Shown here in pieces: positions 5,518-13,703 of a stretch of 17,645 bases of DNA; position 1 is the stretch's first letter; each line of letters opens with the position of its first letter. The stretch comes from an uncultured Limosilactobacillus sp. (GTDB taxonomy: Bacteria; Bacillota; Bacilli; Lactobacillales; Lactobacillaceae): positions 1 through 17,645 of the forward strand of contig CALVFC010000014.1 in NCBI GenBank assembly GCA_944326735.1, in the 5' to 3' direction. The translations under genes and the position numbers were made by a program. The notes below the pieces were generated by a model that was given only the letters and a program-made list of their open reading frames with translations, was not told the DNA's origin and made no database searches.

Positions 5518-7305
5518 TTATGGTTCTAGTCTCGTCCCTGCTGGAACAACCAGGATAAAGTTCAGAATTCGGTTAGCGTACGACTGGTGGCTTAAGTAAT
5601 CATCAATCGCACTGTTTAGTTCGCGTAAGTTATCAGTAATGATCCCGTCAGTATGGTCGTAAATCATTTGTTTCATGAGTGCCGGCTGGTTAACGGTCCA
5701 GGAGTAAACGCTCTTGTGTTGCCGGTGCGCCTGCCGGATAAAGTCAAAGTTCAGGGTCGAATACTCCATGGAATAACCATCAGCCTGACTATTTGGATAG
5801 GACAAGTTATAGGGTTGGATATACAGCACCGGTAATGTTGGGTCGCGGTGCTTTAAGTCAGCCACAACGCCATAGTCCAGTGAGTGTACCTGGTCATGGT
5901 CGTGTTTAAGGCGCTTACCGTATTCCTGATCGAAGCGCTTGAGCATCCCCTTGGAGTCGTGAGGCGTTGTCTTAACTTCCACTAGCAACTTTTGGTGAAG
6001 GTGTTCAGCCGCATTCAAGTACTGGTCGAGGCTAGCAACCTTAGCAGAATGACCATTTTCACGGGCCGTTAACCGCGTCAATTGCTTAAGGGTCAACTGG
6101 TAAGGCGCCTTGTTGACGCCGGTGAGTTCCTTAAGGTTTTCATCATGCATGACGACAAATTTATGGTCCCGAGTTTCGTGAACATCCATTTCCACATAGT
6201 CAGGATGAAGCCGGTGGGTCTTTTCCAACGCCGGAATGGTATTCTGCACCCCATTCTTTTCAGCAACACCCCGGTGTGAGATCGTGATCGGCCGCTGGTC
6301 GCCCTGTCCTTGCAAGTAAGCATAGTTATTAGCGATTGTCGCTCCACCGAAGAGTACTACTAAGACCAGCAGTGACCAGCCATAATGACGATCGCTGGTA
6401 ACACTCGTTGTGGTGTTAATATCACCAAGGCCCTGCTGGGTAACGATCATTAGGCTGGCAATCATACTGCCGACCGTCACAATTTCACTGAGGAACTGAA
6501 TCAACGTTAGGTTAGCGACGGCAGGCACCAGGGCTTGTGAATGGGGCAGCAGATGGTCCCAGCCCACTTGACAACCGTAAATAATCCCGTAAACAATCCC
6601 GAGACCGATCGTCGCCACTAGGCCGACCAGGATCAAGCGGCCAATTACCGGCAGCCATTGCCAATGCGCCGTTTTCCGCCAACTATTGGCCAATGCTGTC
6701 CGGGTTCGTTGCGCCCGAAAGACCATCAGTGGGAGTGTAAAGAGCCAGCGGATCCCTAAGAAAAGGATCACAAGGTAGGTCGCGATAAAGAAAATAAAGA
6801 GACGGTCATTCCGCGTCATAAAGTCGACGATAAAGGCGGGAATTTGGACTTTAGCAAGCAATGGTGTCCGAAATACCACATCGGCAAACGGTACGATCAG
6901 GATAAAGTAAATCAGCATCAAGGGCAGGGACCCTGGCCGCAGACGACGAACTGCTTGTCCAGAAAGCTGGATTAAAGCACGAAAGCTGGTCCGGCCAGCT
7001 GTAAATTCGCGAATGCTGAACAGAAGTAAAGCAAATTGCCAATAAATAACCACCAGCAAGAGGAGCAATTCCACCACAAGGCCAATGATCACTAACGGGT
7101 GTTGCTGACAGATGATCACGATGTTCTGGTAGGAAATAAACGGGATTTCCCCCGCCTGCAAAATAACGGTTGTGACCCACCGAAAAAGCGGAATAATCAC
7201 CCACTGGTTCAGTAAATCCAGGCCCAAAAACAGGGCGAGGTACGCTACCCAGTACTGCTTAAAACCTTGCCAACAATCCTTAACATCTCTCCATGCTGCT
7301 TGCAT
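5518..7305 (-). CDS. Membrane-anchored glycerophosphodiester phosphodiesterase
   Basis: The protein has 595 residues and two parts. Residues 1 to about 330 hold eight or so hydrophobic segments, matching the GPDPase membrane domain. Residues 339-580 form a GDPD TIM barrel: H344-R345-G (ISHRG), metal ligands E372 and D374 (VEMDVHETRD), catalytic H387 (VMHDEN), and a further acidic ligand in LLVEVKTT. These enzymes cleave glycerophosphodiesters, or lipoteichoic acid-type polyglycerol phosphate, to glycerol-3-phosphate and an alcohol. The catalytic domain would sit at the membrane, probably outside. The usual ENT motif after the active-site His reads QNT (355-357). It is the first gene of the operon, and its stop is 15 bases from the polymerase start. 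A GGGGATGAAG stretch serves as ribosome binding site. Confidence 0.92.
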   Translation of the reverse strand: MQAAWRDVKDCWQGFKQYWVAYLALFLGLDLLNQWVIIPLFRWVTTVILQAGEIPFISYQNIVIICQQHPLVIIGLVVELLLLLVVIYWQFALLLFSIREFTAGRTSFRALIQLSGQAVRRLRPGSLPLMLIYFILIVPFADVVFRTPLLAKVQIPAFIVDFMTRNDRLFIFFIATYLVILFLGIRWLFTLPLMVFRAQRTRTALANSWRKTAHWQWLPVIGRLILVGLVATIGLGIVYGIIYGCQVGWDHLLPHSQALVPAVANLTLIQFLSEIVTVGSMIASLMIVTQQGLGDINTTTSVTSDRHYGWSLLVLVVLFGGATIANNYAYLQGQGDQRPITISHRGVAEKNGVQNTIPALEKTHRLHPDYVEMDVHETRDHKFVVMHDENLKELTGVNKAPYQLTLKQLTRLTARENGHSAKVASLDQYLNAAEHLHQKLLVEVKTTPHDSKGMLKRFDQEYGKRLKHDHDQVHSLDYGVVADLKHRDPTLPVLYIQPYNLSYPNSQADGYSMEYSTLNFDFIRQAHRQHKSVYSWTVNQPALMKQMIYDHTDGIITDNLRELNSAIDDYLSHQSYANRILNFILVVPAGTRLEP

Positions 7306-7321
7306 TATATCTTCATCCCCC

Positions 7322-7345
7322 TAAATACCGTTATTATACAATATC
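7322..7345 (-). promoter_or_regulatory. Promoter of the GDPD-polymerase-YolD-phosphodiesterase-UMF1 operon
   Basis: On the minus strand a perfect TATAAT (-10) lies about 30 bases before the GDPD start codon, within TTGTATAATAACGG. No convincing -35 is found at 17 bases; the best TTGATC is 20 bases away. No inverted repeat of LexA/DinR type is seen. This is the only promoter-like site for the five following genes. Confidence 0.5.
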
Positions 7346-7362
7346 CGGCGGGTATCATGATC

Positions 7363-7401
7363 AAAAACAGGACCAAGCACCTGCTGCTCAGTCCTGTTTT
7401 G
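7363..7401 (-). terminator. Terminator of the aldo/keto reductase gene
   Basis: AAAACAGGAC (minus strand, 7400-7391) pairs perfectly with GTCCTGTTTT (7373-7364), giving a 10-bp stem with a 17-nt loop and a T tail. It lies 7 bases after the TAG at 7408. Confidence 0.8.
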
Positions 7402-7407
7402 TGAATT

Positions 7408-8274
7408 CTAGTAATCGACGTCGTCAGGATCGGCACACTGGCCACCTAAGTTCGTCAACATGCTGATCTTGCGCATTTCATCATCGGTTAATGCAAAGTC
7501 AAAGATATCCTTGTTTTGGATCATCCGTTCTTCGTGCACTGACTTTGGCAACGGAACGACACCCTGTTGAATTAGCCAGCGCAGACTAACCTGGGCAGCC
7601 GTCTTGTGGTACTTGTCCGCAATTGCCAACATGGTCTTGTTAGTCATCACGTGGGCTCCTTGACCGCCCAGTGGTGCCCAAGCTTCGACAACGATATTAT
7701 GAGCTTGCAGGTACTTAACCTGTTCTGCATGGGGCCAACCAGGGTGAATTTCGATTTGGTCAACTGCAGGAGCTACCTTAGCCGTCCGCATCAGGTCGAC
7801 GATGTGGTGGGGCATGAAGTTACTCAGGCCGATTGCCTTGATCTTTCCTTCTTTGTAGAGGTCCTCCATTGCCCGCCATGTTTCAGCGTTAATTTCAGAT
7901 GCTTGGGTACCAAATTGCTTTTGGTTGGCTGGCCAGTGGATCAGATACAGGTCGAGGTAATCCATTTGCAAACGGTCTAAGGTTTCTTGAAAGGCCTTCT
8001 TAGTGGAGTCATAACCGCGGTTATCGTTCCACAACTTGCTCGTCACAAACAGGTCCTGACGGTCAATACCGGAGTCTTTAATACCCTTACCAACCGCTTC
8101 TTCATTACCATATACGGCGGCTGTATCAATGTGGCGGTAACCGACTTTGATGGCTTCAGCAACGGCCTTTTCTGCTACATCAGCTGGGGTCCGGAAAGTT
8201 CCGTAACCGACGCATGGGATGGTTGTGCCATTATTTAAATTCATGCGGGAATTAATACTATTCAATTCAATCAT
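7408..8274 (-). CDS. Aldo/keto reductase, AKR5-like
   Basis: This 288-residue NAD(P)H-dependent oxidoreductase acts on carbonyl compounds in the cytosol. The catalytic tetrad is complete: D50 and Y55 (HIDTAAVYGNE), K80 (VTSKLW) and H113 (YLIHWP). IGLSNFMP (about 148-155) and the C-terminal cofactor-binding region PLPKSVHEERMIQN are also present, and the length is normal for the family. The substrate is unknown; relatives reduce diketo-acids, methylglyoxal or other aldehydes. GGAGAGG lies about 10 nt before the ATG. It is a single gene with its own extended -10 promoter upstream and a strong terminator downstream, divergent from the C26 hydrolase. Confidence 0.92.
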   Translation of the reverse strand: MIELNSINSRMNLNNGTTIPCVGYGTFRTPADVAEKAVAEAIKVGYRHIDTAAVYGNEEAVGKGIKDSGIDRQDLFVTSKLWNDNRGYDSTKKAFQETLDRLQMDYLDLYLIHWPANQKQFGTQASEINAETWRAMEDLYKEGKIKAIGLSNFMPHHIVDLMRTAKVAPAVDQIEIHPGWPHAEQVKYLQAHNIVVEAWAPLGGQGAHVMTNKTMLAIADKYHKTAAQVSLRWLIQQGVVPLPKSVHEERMIQNKDIFDFALTDDEMRKISMLTNLGGQCADPDDVDY

Positions 8275-8311
8275 CGATTTTCATCCTCTCCATCCAATAA
8301 TCACTTACTAT

Positions 8312-8320
8312 TTTATAGCA
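8312..8320 (-). promoter_or_regulatory. Extended -10 promoter of the aldo/keto reductase gene
   Basis: The minus strand reads TGCTATAAA, an extended -10 (TGn plus TATAAA), some 38 bases before the start codon. There is no clear -35. It sits in the divergent intergenic region 8275-8407. Confidence 0.45.
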
Positions 8321-8348
8321 ATGCAACCAGATTACCAAAAATTTGGGC

Positions 8349-8377
8349 TTCCCTCGGAATGACATTTTCATTATAAT
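8349..8377 (+). promoter_or_regulatory. Promoter of the C26 hydrolase gene
   Basis: A perfect TATAAT at 8372-8377 lies 30 bases before the ATG. The -35 hexamer at 17-base spacing (TTCCCT, 8349-8354) is weak. AAGGAGG at 8394-8400 follows as the ribosome binding site. Confidence 0.5.
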
Positions 8378-8407
8378 ACTATTAAAATTATTCAAGGAGG
8401 TTCTTTT

Positions 8408-9127
8408 ATGCGACCACGAATTGCTATTCCTGCTGACACTTTAACAGAGGCCACGAACATCATTAACGAGCGGAACGCTGCCTTTGCTCCCCGTCCGTTG
8501 ATTGAAGCAGTCATCAAATCCGGCGGTCTTCCTGTTATTTTCCCCAGCGTAGCACCAGAACTCGCTAGCAACTACCTGGACCTCTTCGATGGTATTATCT
8601 TTGCTGGTGGGAGTGATATTGACCCCACTTTCTACGATCAAGAACCCCACCAAAATTTAGGACCTACCTACCTGCGGCGCGACCAATTTGAAATCCAACT
8701 GGTCAAGGAGACATTCAAGGCTGGTAAGGCAATGATGGGCATTTGTCGGGGGATGCAAGTGATCAACGTGGCCCTGGGCGGTTCTCTATACCAAGACTTA
8801 TCAGAAGATCCTCGCAAGACCTTAAAACATTCCCAAGATGCTCCTGGTAATTTCCCATCCCACCACGTGAACGTTGAAGAGGATAGTCGGCTATTCCAGC
8901 TTGTGGGTAAGCGGCCCTACGTTAATTCACGTCACCACCAAGCCGTCCATGAAGTTGCCCAACCTTTACGCGTGACGGCCAAGGCCGATGATGGTGTTAC
9001 TGAAGCAGTGGAAACCATCGATAGCGACCAGATCCTGGCGGTACAATGGCATCCAGAAAACATGTTCAAGCACTACGATTACTCTCAACACATCTTCCAA
9101 GACCTGATCAAGCGGTCCCAAAACTAA
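8408..9127 (+). CDS. Gamma-glutamyl-gamma-aminobutyrate hydrolase-family protein (peptidase C26)
   Basis: The protein has 239 residues and a class I glutamine amidotransferase-like fold. The nucleophile is C113 in MGICRGMQVIN, with H215 and E217 in VQWHPEN completing the triad. GGSDIDPTFY (67-76) is typical of the PuuD-like C26 group. Such enzymes cleave gamma-glutamyl amide bonds, as in gamma-Glu-GABA, glutathione-like peptides or folylpolyglutamate. The only plus-strand gene in the window, it converges on glutamate-cysteine ligase and shares a bidirectional terminator with it. A link to gamma-glutamylcysteine turnover is tempting, but only the neighbourhood supports it. AAGGAGG 7 nt upstream fixes the start. 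Confidence 0.9.
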   Translation: MRPRIAIPADTLTEATNIINERNAAFAPRPLIEAVIKSGGLPVIFPSVAPELASNYLDLFDGIIFAGGSDIDPTFYDQEPHQNLGPTYLRRDQFEIQLVKETFKAGKAMMGICRGMQVINVALGGSLYQDLSEDPRKTLKHSQDAPGNFPSHHVNVEEDSRLFQLVGKRPYVNSRHHQAVHEVAQPLRVTAKADDGVTEAVETIDSDQILAVQWHPENMFKHYDYSQHIFQDLIKRSQN

Positions 9128-9132
9128 CACAG

Positions 9133-9170
9133 AAAAACGGCGATGACTAGTAATGTCACCGCCGTTTTTT
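9133..9170. terminator. Bidirectional terminator between the C26 hydrolase and glutamate-cysteine ligase
   Basis: AAAAACGGCGATGAC and GTCACCGCCGTTTTTT pair with one mismatch around a 7-base loop. T runs on the plus strand and A runs (T on the minus strand) flank it, so it can end transcription from both convergent genes. Confidence 0.8.
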
Positions 9171-9184
9171 GTACTTCACTATCA

Positions 9185-10528
9185 TTAATGTTTCGCCAAT
9201 GCTGCGCGTAGTTCATCGGCCGAGTAAATTTTGCCATCTTCAAAGCCCTTGAACGGGTGGATGGACTCTAATGCGGCTTCCTGGTAACGCTTGGCCCGCT
9301 GCAAAGCGTATTCGGTTAAAGAACCATCCTTAGCATAGTTCATCAACTTAGCACTCGGCGTCGTGGCCGGATTAACAACCCGGTCTTCCAGGTCTTCCAA
9401 CACTTCCGCATATTCAGGTCCTAACTGAATCTGGTTAGCGTACCGTTCCAAGCTCTTCACAATCGCCATGGCTTTCGCTTGGTAACGACACTTGCTGGTC
9501 GGTTCTTCCTCCGCCACCTCTTCATTCATTTGGTCAGCCTTTAACAGCACTGGCTCAACTTCGTCTTCATTCAATGCCGGGTGCATGATGAAGTAGGACG
9601 ACAGTAAACGAATGAACCGCAACGTTCCCGTCCGCACGCCAACGGAACTGCTTGGGTCAAGGTCTAACATCCGCAGTTCAATATACTCAATGCCCTTTTT
9701 CGGGAGGTCCTTTAGGTTGGGGTTCCCCTTAAAACGAACGGGACCATGGAATTCGTAGTCGGAAGTTAAAATGCCTTCCTTCACCCCTTCTTCAATCCGG
9801 GCAATGTAACGGTCCAGGTTGGTAAAGTCACCCGTAAACTTGGTTCCAAAGCCATACTTACTTTGGCGAATACTGCGCATGGGGTGCTTTAGTTCATGCC
9901 CGGGTTCGAAGTAGTTCGCTTCAGCCACTGGGCTAGCCCCAAACAGGTAGGTAATGAACCAGCGGTAACGGACAAAGCCCTGGGCAACTACCGCGTATAA
10001 GTAGTTCCGAACAGCGCGTTCATCAGCAAATTTGTCCGGAAAATGTTTTAATACTAAGTCGACCACGTGCTTATCAATGCTCAGGTTAATATGGGCTCCA
10101 CACGGTGTCCCTTGCGAATACCCGTGCCGTTTTGCCCATTCGTGAAGGTAGGCCTCTTTTTTGGGACCCATCTTAGCAACTTGTAAGGTCTTTTTGTCCT
10201 TAGGCAACCGCGGTGGCATTGATAAGGGCCACAGCAGCTCACCCGGCGCCAGGGCACACCGCAACGTATTATTAATGACATATAAATAATGCATTGCATC
10301 AAGAGCGTGCTCAGCCGAGGGCGTCACCGTTTCAGACATGGTTTCTAGGAAGTCGTTGGTAATCCACGGATTAGTCTTCTCATCCCCAATGGCGGTTGGA
10401 TACGGCTCGGTACTGAAGTTGCCGTCCTCGTCAACCCGTTGCATTTCAATCTCAATGCCCATCGTAAAATCCGAGGTTTTTGCCACTGCTTCATTATCAA
10501 AAATAAGTTGTCCAACACGACTAAACAT
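9185..10528 (-). CDS. gshA: Glutamate-cysteine ligase (gamma-glutamylcysteine synthetase)
   Basis: The 447-residue protein catalyses ATP-dependent joining of glutamate and cysteine to gamma-glutamylcysteine, the first step of glutathione synthesis, in the cytosol. GIEIEMQR (24-31) holds the metal-binding E26 and E28. GTPCGAHINLSID and the substrate-site stretch IEYIELRMLDLDP are typical of the ligase. The length matches a stand-alone ligase. There is no C-terminal ATP-grasp domain as in bifunctional GshF (about 750 residues), so this gene alone makes only gamma-glutamylcysteine. The ATG is preceded by GAGGTGAG. The promoter and a palindrome lie directly upstream. The name gshA follows the reaction; some lactobacillus annotations call it gshAB-like or gcs. 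Confidence 0.88.
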   Translation of the reverse strand: MFSRVGQLIFDNEAVAKTSDFTMGIEIEMQRVDEDGNFSTEPYPTAIGDEKTNPWITNDFLETMSETVTPSAEHALDAMHYLYVINNTLRCALAPGELLWPLSMPPRLPKDKKTLQVAKMGPKKEAYLHEWAKRHGYSQGTPCGAHINLSIDKHVVDLVLKHFPDKFADERAVRNYLYAVVAQGFVRYRWFITYLFGASPVAEANYFEPGHELKHPMRSIRQSKYGFGTKFTGDFTNLDRYIARIEEGVKEGILTSDYEFHGPVRFKGNPNLKDLPKKGIEYIELRMLDLDPSSSVGVRTGTLRFIRLLSSYFIMHPALNEDEVEPVLLKADQMNEEVAEEEPTSKCRYQAKAMAIVKSLERYANQIQLGPEYAEVLEDLEDRVVNPATTPSAKLMNYAKDGSLTEYALQRAKRYQEAALESIHPFKGFEDGKIYSADELRAALAKH

Positions 10529-10544
10529 ACTCTCACCTCATTTG

Positions 10545-10560
10545 ATTAGAAAATTCTAAT
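10545..10560. promoter_or_regulatory. Palindrome ATTAGAAAATTCTAAT, candidate operator
   Basis: A 7-2-7 inverted repeat just downstream of the predicted transcription start of glutamate-cysteine ligase and before its ribosome binding site. Its half-site recurs in the promoter spacer 21 bases upstream. The position fits a repressor binding site. The regulator is unknown. Confidence 0.5.
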
Positions 10561-10570
10561 ATTTCTTGTT

Positions 10571-10599
10571 AAGATACATGATTTTCTAATAGTATTCAA
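10571..10599 (-). promoter_or_regulatory. Promoter of the glutamate-cysteine ligase gene
   Basis: On the minus strand, TTGAAT (10599-10594), a 17-base spacer, then TATCTT (10576-10571). The spacer contains ATTAGAAAAT (10590-10581), which is also found at the same place in the leader/transporter promoter near 880. Confidence 0.5.
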
Positions 10600-10625
10600 T
10601 GAGATTTTCAAAAAATGAAGATCAT

Positions 10626-10661
10626 AAAACGGGTCCATGATTTCGTTAATCATGAACCCGC
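10626..10661 (-). terminator. Terminator of the maltose operon
   Basis: CGGGTTCATGATT (minus strand, 10660-10648) pairs with AATCATGGACCCG (10642-10630), with one mismatch, followed by TTTTATG. It lies about 40 bases after the pgmB stop codon. Confidence 0.75.
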
Positions 10662-10699
10662 TTTCTGGTTTATTTACTCAAGTGAAAAGGTTATCAAAC

Positions 10700-11368
10700 T
10701 TAATTTTCACTCATTTGTTGTTTGATCGCAGCAAGAGAAACTTCGCTGGTGCTGTTGAATTTAACATCAGCATCTTGCAGATTTGCACCAAAACCGATGG
10801 ATAATTCACCAGCACGGTTAATGGATTCTACCCCTGCTTGGGCATCTTCCAAACCGGCCACTTGGTTAGCTGGTAAGTTCATTGTCTTCGCTGCTTCAGT
10901 GTAGATCTCAGGGTCTGGTTTACCGTAAGTCAACTTAGCAGGATCAACAATGCCTTCAAAGTAATCCGCAATTTGCAGGTACTTAATAACCTTTGGCGCA
11001 TTCTTCGAAGCAGAAGCAAGAACGATGTGGTAGTGGTTAGCCTTCAGTTCATCCAAGAAGTCCTTCATCCCCGGCAGGATGTCGGCTGGTGTCAAGGTTT
11101 CCACTAGCTTGACATAGTTGTCATTCTTTTCCGTTGCCAAAGCAACCTTTTCTTCTTGACTGTAGTCATTTTCGTGACCGCCAGCCTTCAAGATTAATTC
11201 TAATGAATCCATCCGACTAACACCCTTCAGACTATCAGCCAATTCTTTGGTCCAAGGAGTACCAACCTTGTCAGCAAGTTGGTGCCATGCTTGACCATGA
11301 AAACGAGCAGTATCAGCGATCACACCATCAAGATCAAAGGCAAATCCCTTTAAATCTTCAAACTTCAT
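10700..11368 (-). CDS. pgmB: Beta-phosphoglucomutase
   Basis: This 222-residue HAD-superfamily enzyme converts beta-glucose-1-phosphate to glucose-6-phosphate via a beta-glucose-1,6-bisphosphate intermediate, in the cytosol. FDLDGVIADTARFH (11-24) holds the phosphorylated nucleophile D12, the acid/base D14, and the T20/H24 cap contacts characteristic of PgmB. ASASKN gives the second HAD motif, YGKPDPEIY the Lys, and GLEDAQAGVE the metal-binding acids. GGAGG lies 7 nt before the ATG. It follows malP by only 18 bases, so the phosphorylase product is handed to this enzyme. The length and all motifs are normal for the family. Confidence 0.96.
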   Translation of the reverse strand: MKFEDLKGFAFDLDGVIADTARFHGQAWHQLADKVGTPWTKELADSLKGVSRMDSLELILKAGGHENDYSQEEKVALATEKNDNYVKLVETLTPADILPGMKDFLDELKANHYHIVLASASKNAPKVIKYLQIADYFEGIVDPAKLTYGKPDPEIYTEAAKTMNLPANQVAGLEDAQAGVESINRAGELSIGFGANLQDADVKFNSTSEVSLAAIKQQMSEN

Positions 11369-11386
11369 ATTTAGGCCTCCAGCAAA

Positions 11387-13639
11387 TTACTTTAATTCTA
11401 ACTTCTTACCGTCTAAATCAATGGTAATTGGGTCACCGGATACCAAGTCAATCTTGGTACCGTTCTTGTCAACCTTAACCTTCAAGATCCGACCACGGAA
11501 CATTTGACGGAATTGGTAACTGTTCCACTTCTTTGGCAGGAATGGAGCGTAGTGTAATTGACCGTCACGAACACGCATGCCGGCGAATCCTTGCACGATA
11601 TCAAGCCATGAACCAGTCATGGAAGTAATGTGCAAGCCATCAACAGTATCGTTGTTGTAGTTATCAAGGTCCAGCCGTGCAGAACGTTCGTACAGTTCAA
11701 CCGCCTTGTCTTCATAGCCAATATCAGCAGCGATAATGGAGTAAACAGAAGCTGACAGACTTGATTCGTGAACCGTGAATTGTTCGTAGAAGTCGAAGTT
11801 ACGCTTCTTTTCTTCCTTGGTAAAGTCATCGATGAAGTCCCAGAGACCTTGGATAACGTCACCCTGCTTAACGTATGGTGACCGTAAGATCTTATCCCAT
11901 GACCAGTGTTGGTTCAATGGTAATTGGTCACTTGGAATTTCAGAAACTGGCGTCAGGTCCTTGTCTAAGAAGCCATCGTTTTCAGGGAAGATGTCCTTTT
12001 GCTTGTCGTAAGGCAGGTACATGTTGTCGGCAATGCCCTTCCAACGACGCTTTTCATCTTCAGAAACGTTCAGCTTCTTAGCAACTTCGTCATCTACTTC
12101 ATCCAAGATTTCCAGGGTGTATTGGAGAGTCCACTTACATAAGAGGTTAGTGTACCAGTCGTTGTTAACGTTGTTGTCGTATTCATCAGGACCGGTTACC
12201 CCGTGTAACATGTACTTGTTTTGACGTTGTGAGTAGTGAACACGGTCAGCCCAGAAGCGTGAAATTTCAGTCAGTACTTCGGCACCTTCATGAAGGACGT
12301 ATGACTTGTCGCCAGTGTACTTAGTGTACAGGTAAATAGCGTAAGCAATGTCCCCGTTACGGTGAATTTCTTCAAAGGTGATTTCCCATTCGTTGTGGCA
12401 TTCGATTCCGTTGAAGGTAACCATTGGGAACAATGCCCCGTCAAGGCCTTGTTCCTTAGCGTTAACGAAGGCCCCATCCAATTGCTTGTAACGGTACATC
12501 AGCAGGTTACGAGCAATTTCTGGGTTAGCAACACCCAGGTAAACTGGAATACAGTAAGCTTCGGTATCCCAGTAAGTAGCACCACCGTACTTTTCACCAG
12601 TGAAGCCCTTTGGTGAAATGTTCAGACGGTAATCTTCACCATAGTAAGTAGAGAAGAGTTGGAAGAGGTTGAAACGAATCCCTTGTTGAGCCCCTTCATC
12701 ACCATCAATTTCAACATCGGACTTAGTCCACCGTTCTGCCCATTCTTGAACATGGGGGTCAAGTAAGTCATCGAAGCTTTGGCTGTCAAACTTGTCAGTC
12801 AATTCGTCCAGGTGCTTTTCAATTGCTTCTTCAGAATCGAAGTCCCGGGAAGTAACAACAACTGTCCGCTTTTCGAAGTTAATTTCCTTACCAGCAGCAA
12901 CAGTACCAGCAAAGGTGTTGTAAGCATCCTTTTCGTCAGTTCCATCACCGGCATGGTCTAAGTCAGTCTTAGTAGTTGTCTTCATGCCGACAGTGAATTG
13001 TGGCGTGCCGAAGTCATTCTTCTTAGTTTCGGAAGTTAATTCAGCGTGTTCGCCATTAGCGCTCTTGTTAAGAACCATCCAGAATTGTTCATCATAGTTA
13101 GCATCTTCGTTGTAAACATCGGCATCAATCATGCTGGTGATTTCAACCTTGGCATCACCGTTGCCACGGTTCTTGATGTGAAGACGTTGACCAACTAATT
13201 CCTTTTGGACAGCGGAAACAAACCGTTCGAAGTTGAAGTACATTTCAGTACCACCAATTTCAACAGTGAATTCACGGGTGAGGACACCACGCTTCATATC
13301 AAGGTCCAACTTGAAGTCCTTTGGTGTTTGCTTAGCAAGGTCCAGTTGTTCACCGTTAACCTTAATGATCAGCTTCATGAAGTTAACAGCGTTGATCATC
13401 TTACCAAAGTACTTAGGATAACCGTTCTTCCACCAACCAACACGTGTCTTGTCAGGGAACCAAACACCACCAAGGTATACCCCTTGCATGTGGTCACCGG
13501 TGTAGCCTTCTTCAAAGAAGCCCCGCATCCCCAAGTTTTCGTTGGCTAATGAAGTCATTGATTCTTGAAGACGCTTATCTTCTGGATCCCATGTCTTAGT
13601 AGCAACATGCCATGGCGCAATATCAAATGTACGTTTCAT
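11387..13639 (-). CDS. malP: Maltose phosphorylase, glycoside hydrolase family 65
   Basis: The 750-residue cytosolic enzyme carries out phosphorolysis of maltose to glucose and beta-glucose-1-phosphate, saving one ATP. The N-terminal beta-sandwich (about 1-270) and the (alpha/alpha)6 barrel are as in family GH65. The general acid is E486 in TGPDEYDNN, and the substrate loop GIECHNEWEITFEEIH (411-426) is conserved. The start is chosen at the ATG MKRTFD (13637-13639), with AAAGGA 9 nt upstream. A TTG start at 13678 would add 13 residues, but it would overlap the intergenic hairpin and the ribosome binding site. The gene lies between malT and pgmB, which fixes the maltose role over kojibiose or trehalose relatives, though substrate is not proven by sequence alone. 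Confidence 0.95.
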   Translation of the reverse strand: MKRTFDIAPWHVATKTWDPEDKRLQESMTSLANENLGMRGFFEEGYTGDHMQGVYLGGVWFPDKTRVGWWKNGYPKYFGKMINAVNFMKLIIKVNGEQLDLAKQTPKDFKLDLDMKRGVLTREFTVEIGGTEMYFNFERFVSAVQKELVGQRLHIKNRGNGDAKVEITSMIDADVYNEDANYDEQFWMVLNKSANGEHAELTSETKKNDFGTPQFTVGMKTTTKTDLDHAGDGTDEKDAYNTFAGTVAAGKEINFEKRTVVVTSRDFDSEEAIEKHLDELTDKFDSQSFDDLLDPHVQEWAERWTKSDVEIDGDEGAQQGIRFNLFQLFSTYYGEDYRLNISPKGFTGEKYGGATYWDTEAYCIPVYLGVANPEIARNLLMYRYKQLDGAFVNAKEQGLDGALFPMVTFNGIECHNEWEITFEEIHRNGDIAYAIYLYTKYTGDKSYVLHEGAEVLTEISRFWADRVHYSQRQNKYMLHGVTGPDEYDNNVNNDWYTNLLCKWTLQYTLEILDEVDDEVAKKLNVSEDEKRRWKGIADNMYLPYDKQKDIFPENDGFLDKDLTPVSEIPSDQLPLNQHWSWDKILRSPYVKQGDVIQGLWDFIDDFTKEEKKRNFDFYEQFTVHESSLSASVYSIIAADIGYEDKAVELYERSARLDLDNYNNDTVDGLHITSMTGSWLDIVQGFAGMRVRDGQLHYAPFLPKKWNSYQFRQMFRGRILKVKVDKNGTKIDLVSGDPITIDLDGKKLELK

Positions 13640-13663
13640 GATTGTAATTCCTTTCTTTATAGA

Positions 13664-13697
13664 ATAGGGCTGTGGCAAACACTCGTCACAGTCCTAT
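13664..13697 (-). other. Hairpin between malT and malP
   Basis: ATAGGACTGTG (minus strand, 13697-13687) pairs with CACAGCCCTAT (13674-13664), 10 of 11 pairs, 12-base loop. No long U tract follows. It could be a weak terminator or a processing or stabilising element that sets transporter and phosphorylase levels separately. Confidence 0.5.
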
Positions 13698-13703
13698 TAT
13701 AAT

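Noticed and set aside
7306..7345. SOS (LexA/HdiR) operator upstream of the polymerase operon
   Set aside because: No GAAC-N4-GTTC or ATCAG-N5-CTGAT type inverted repeat could be seen near the promoter.
13640..13678. Longer malP with a TTG start at 13678
   Set aside because: The extension runs through the ribosome binding site and the intergenic hairpin; the ATG at 13639 has a well-placed AAAGGA.
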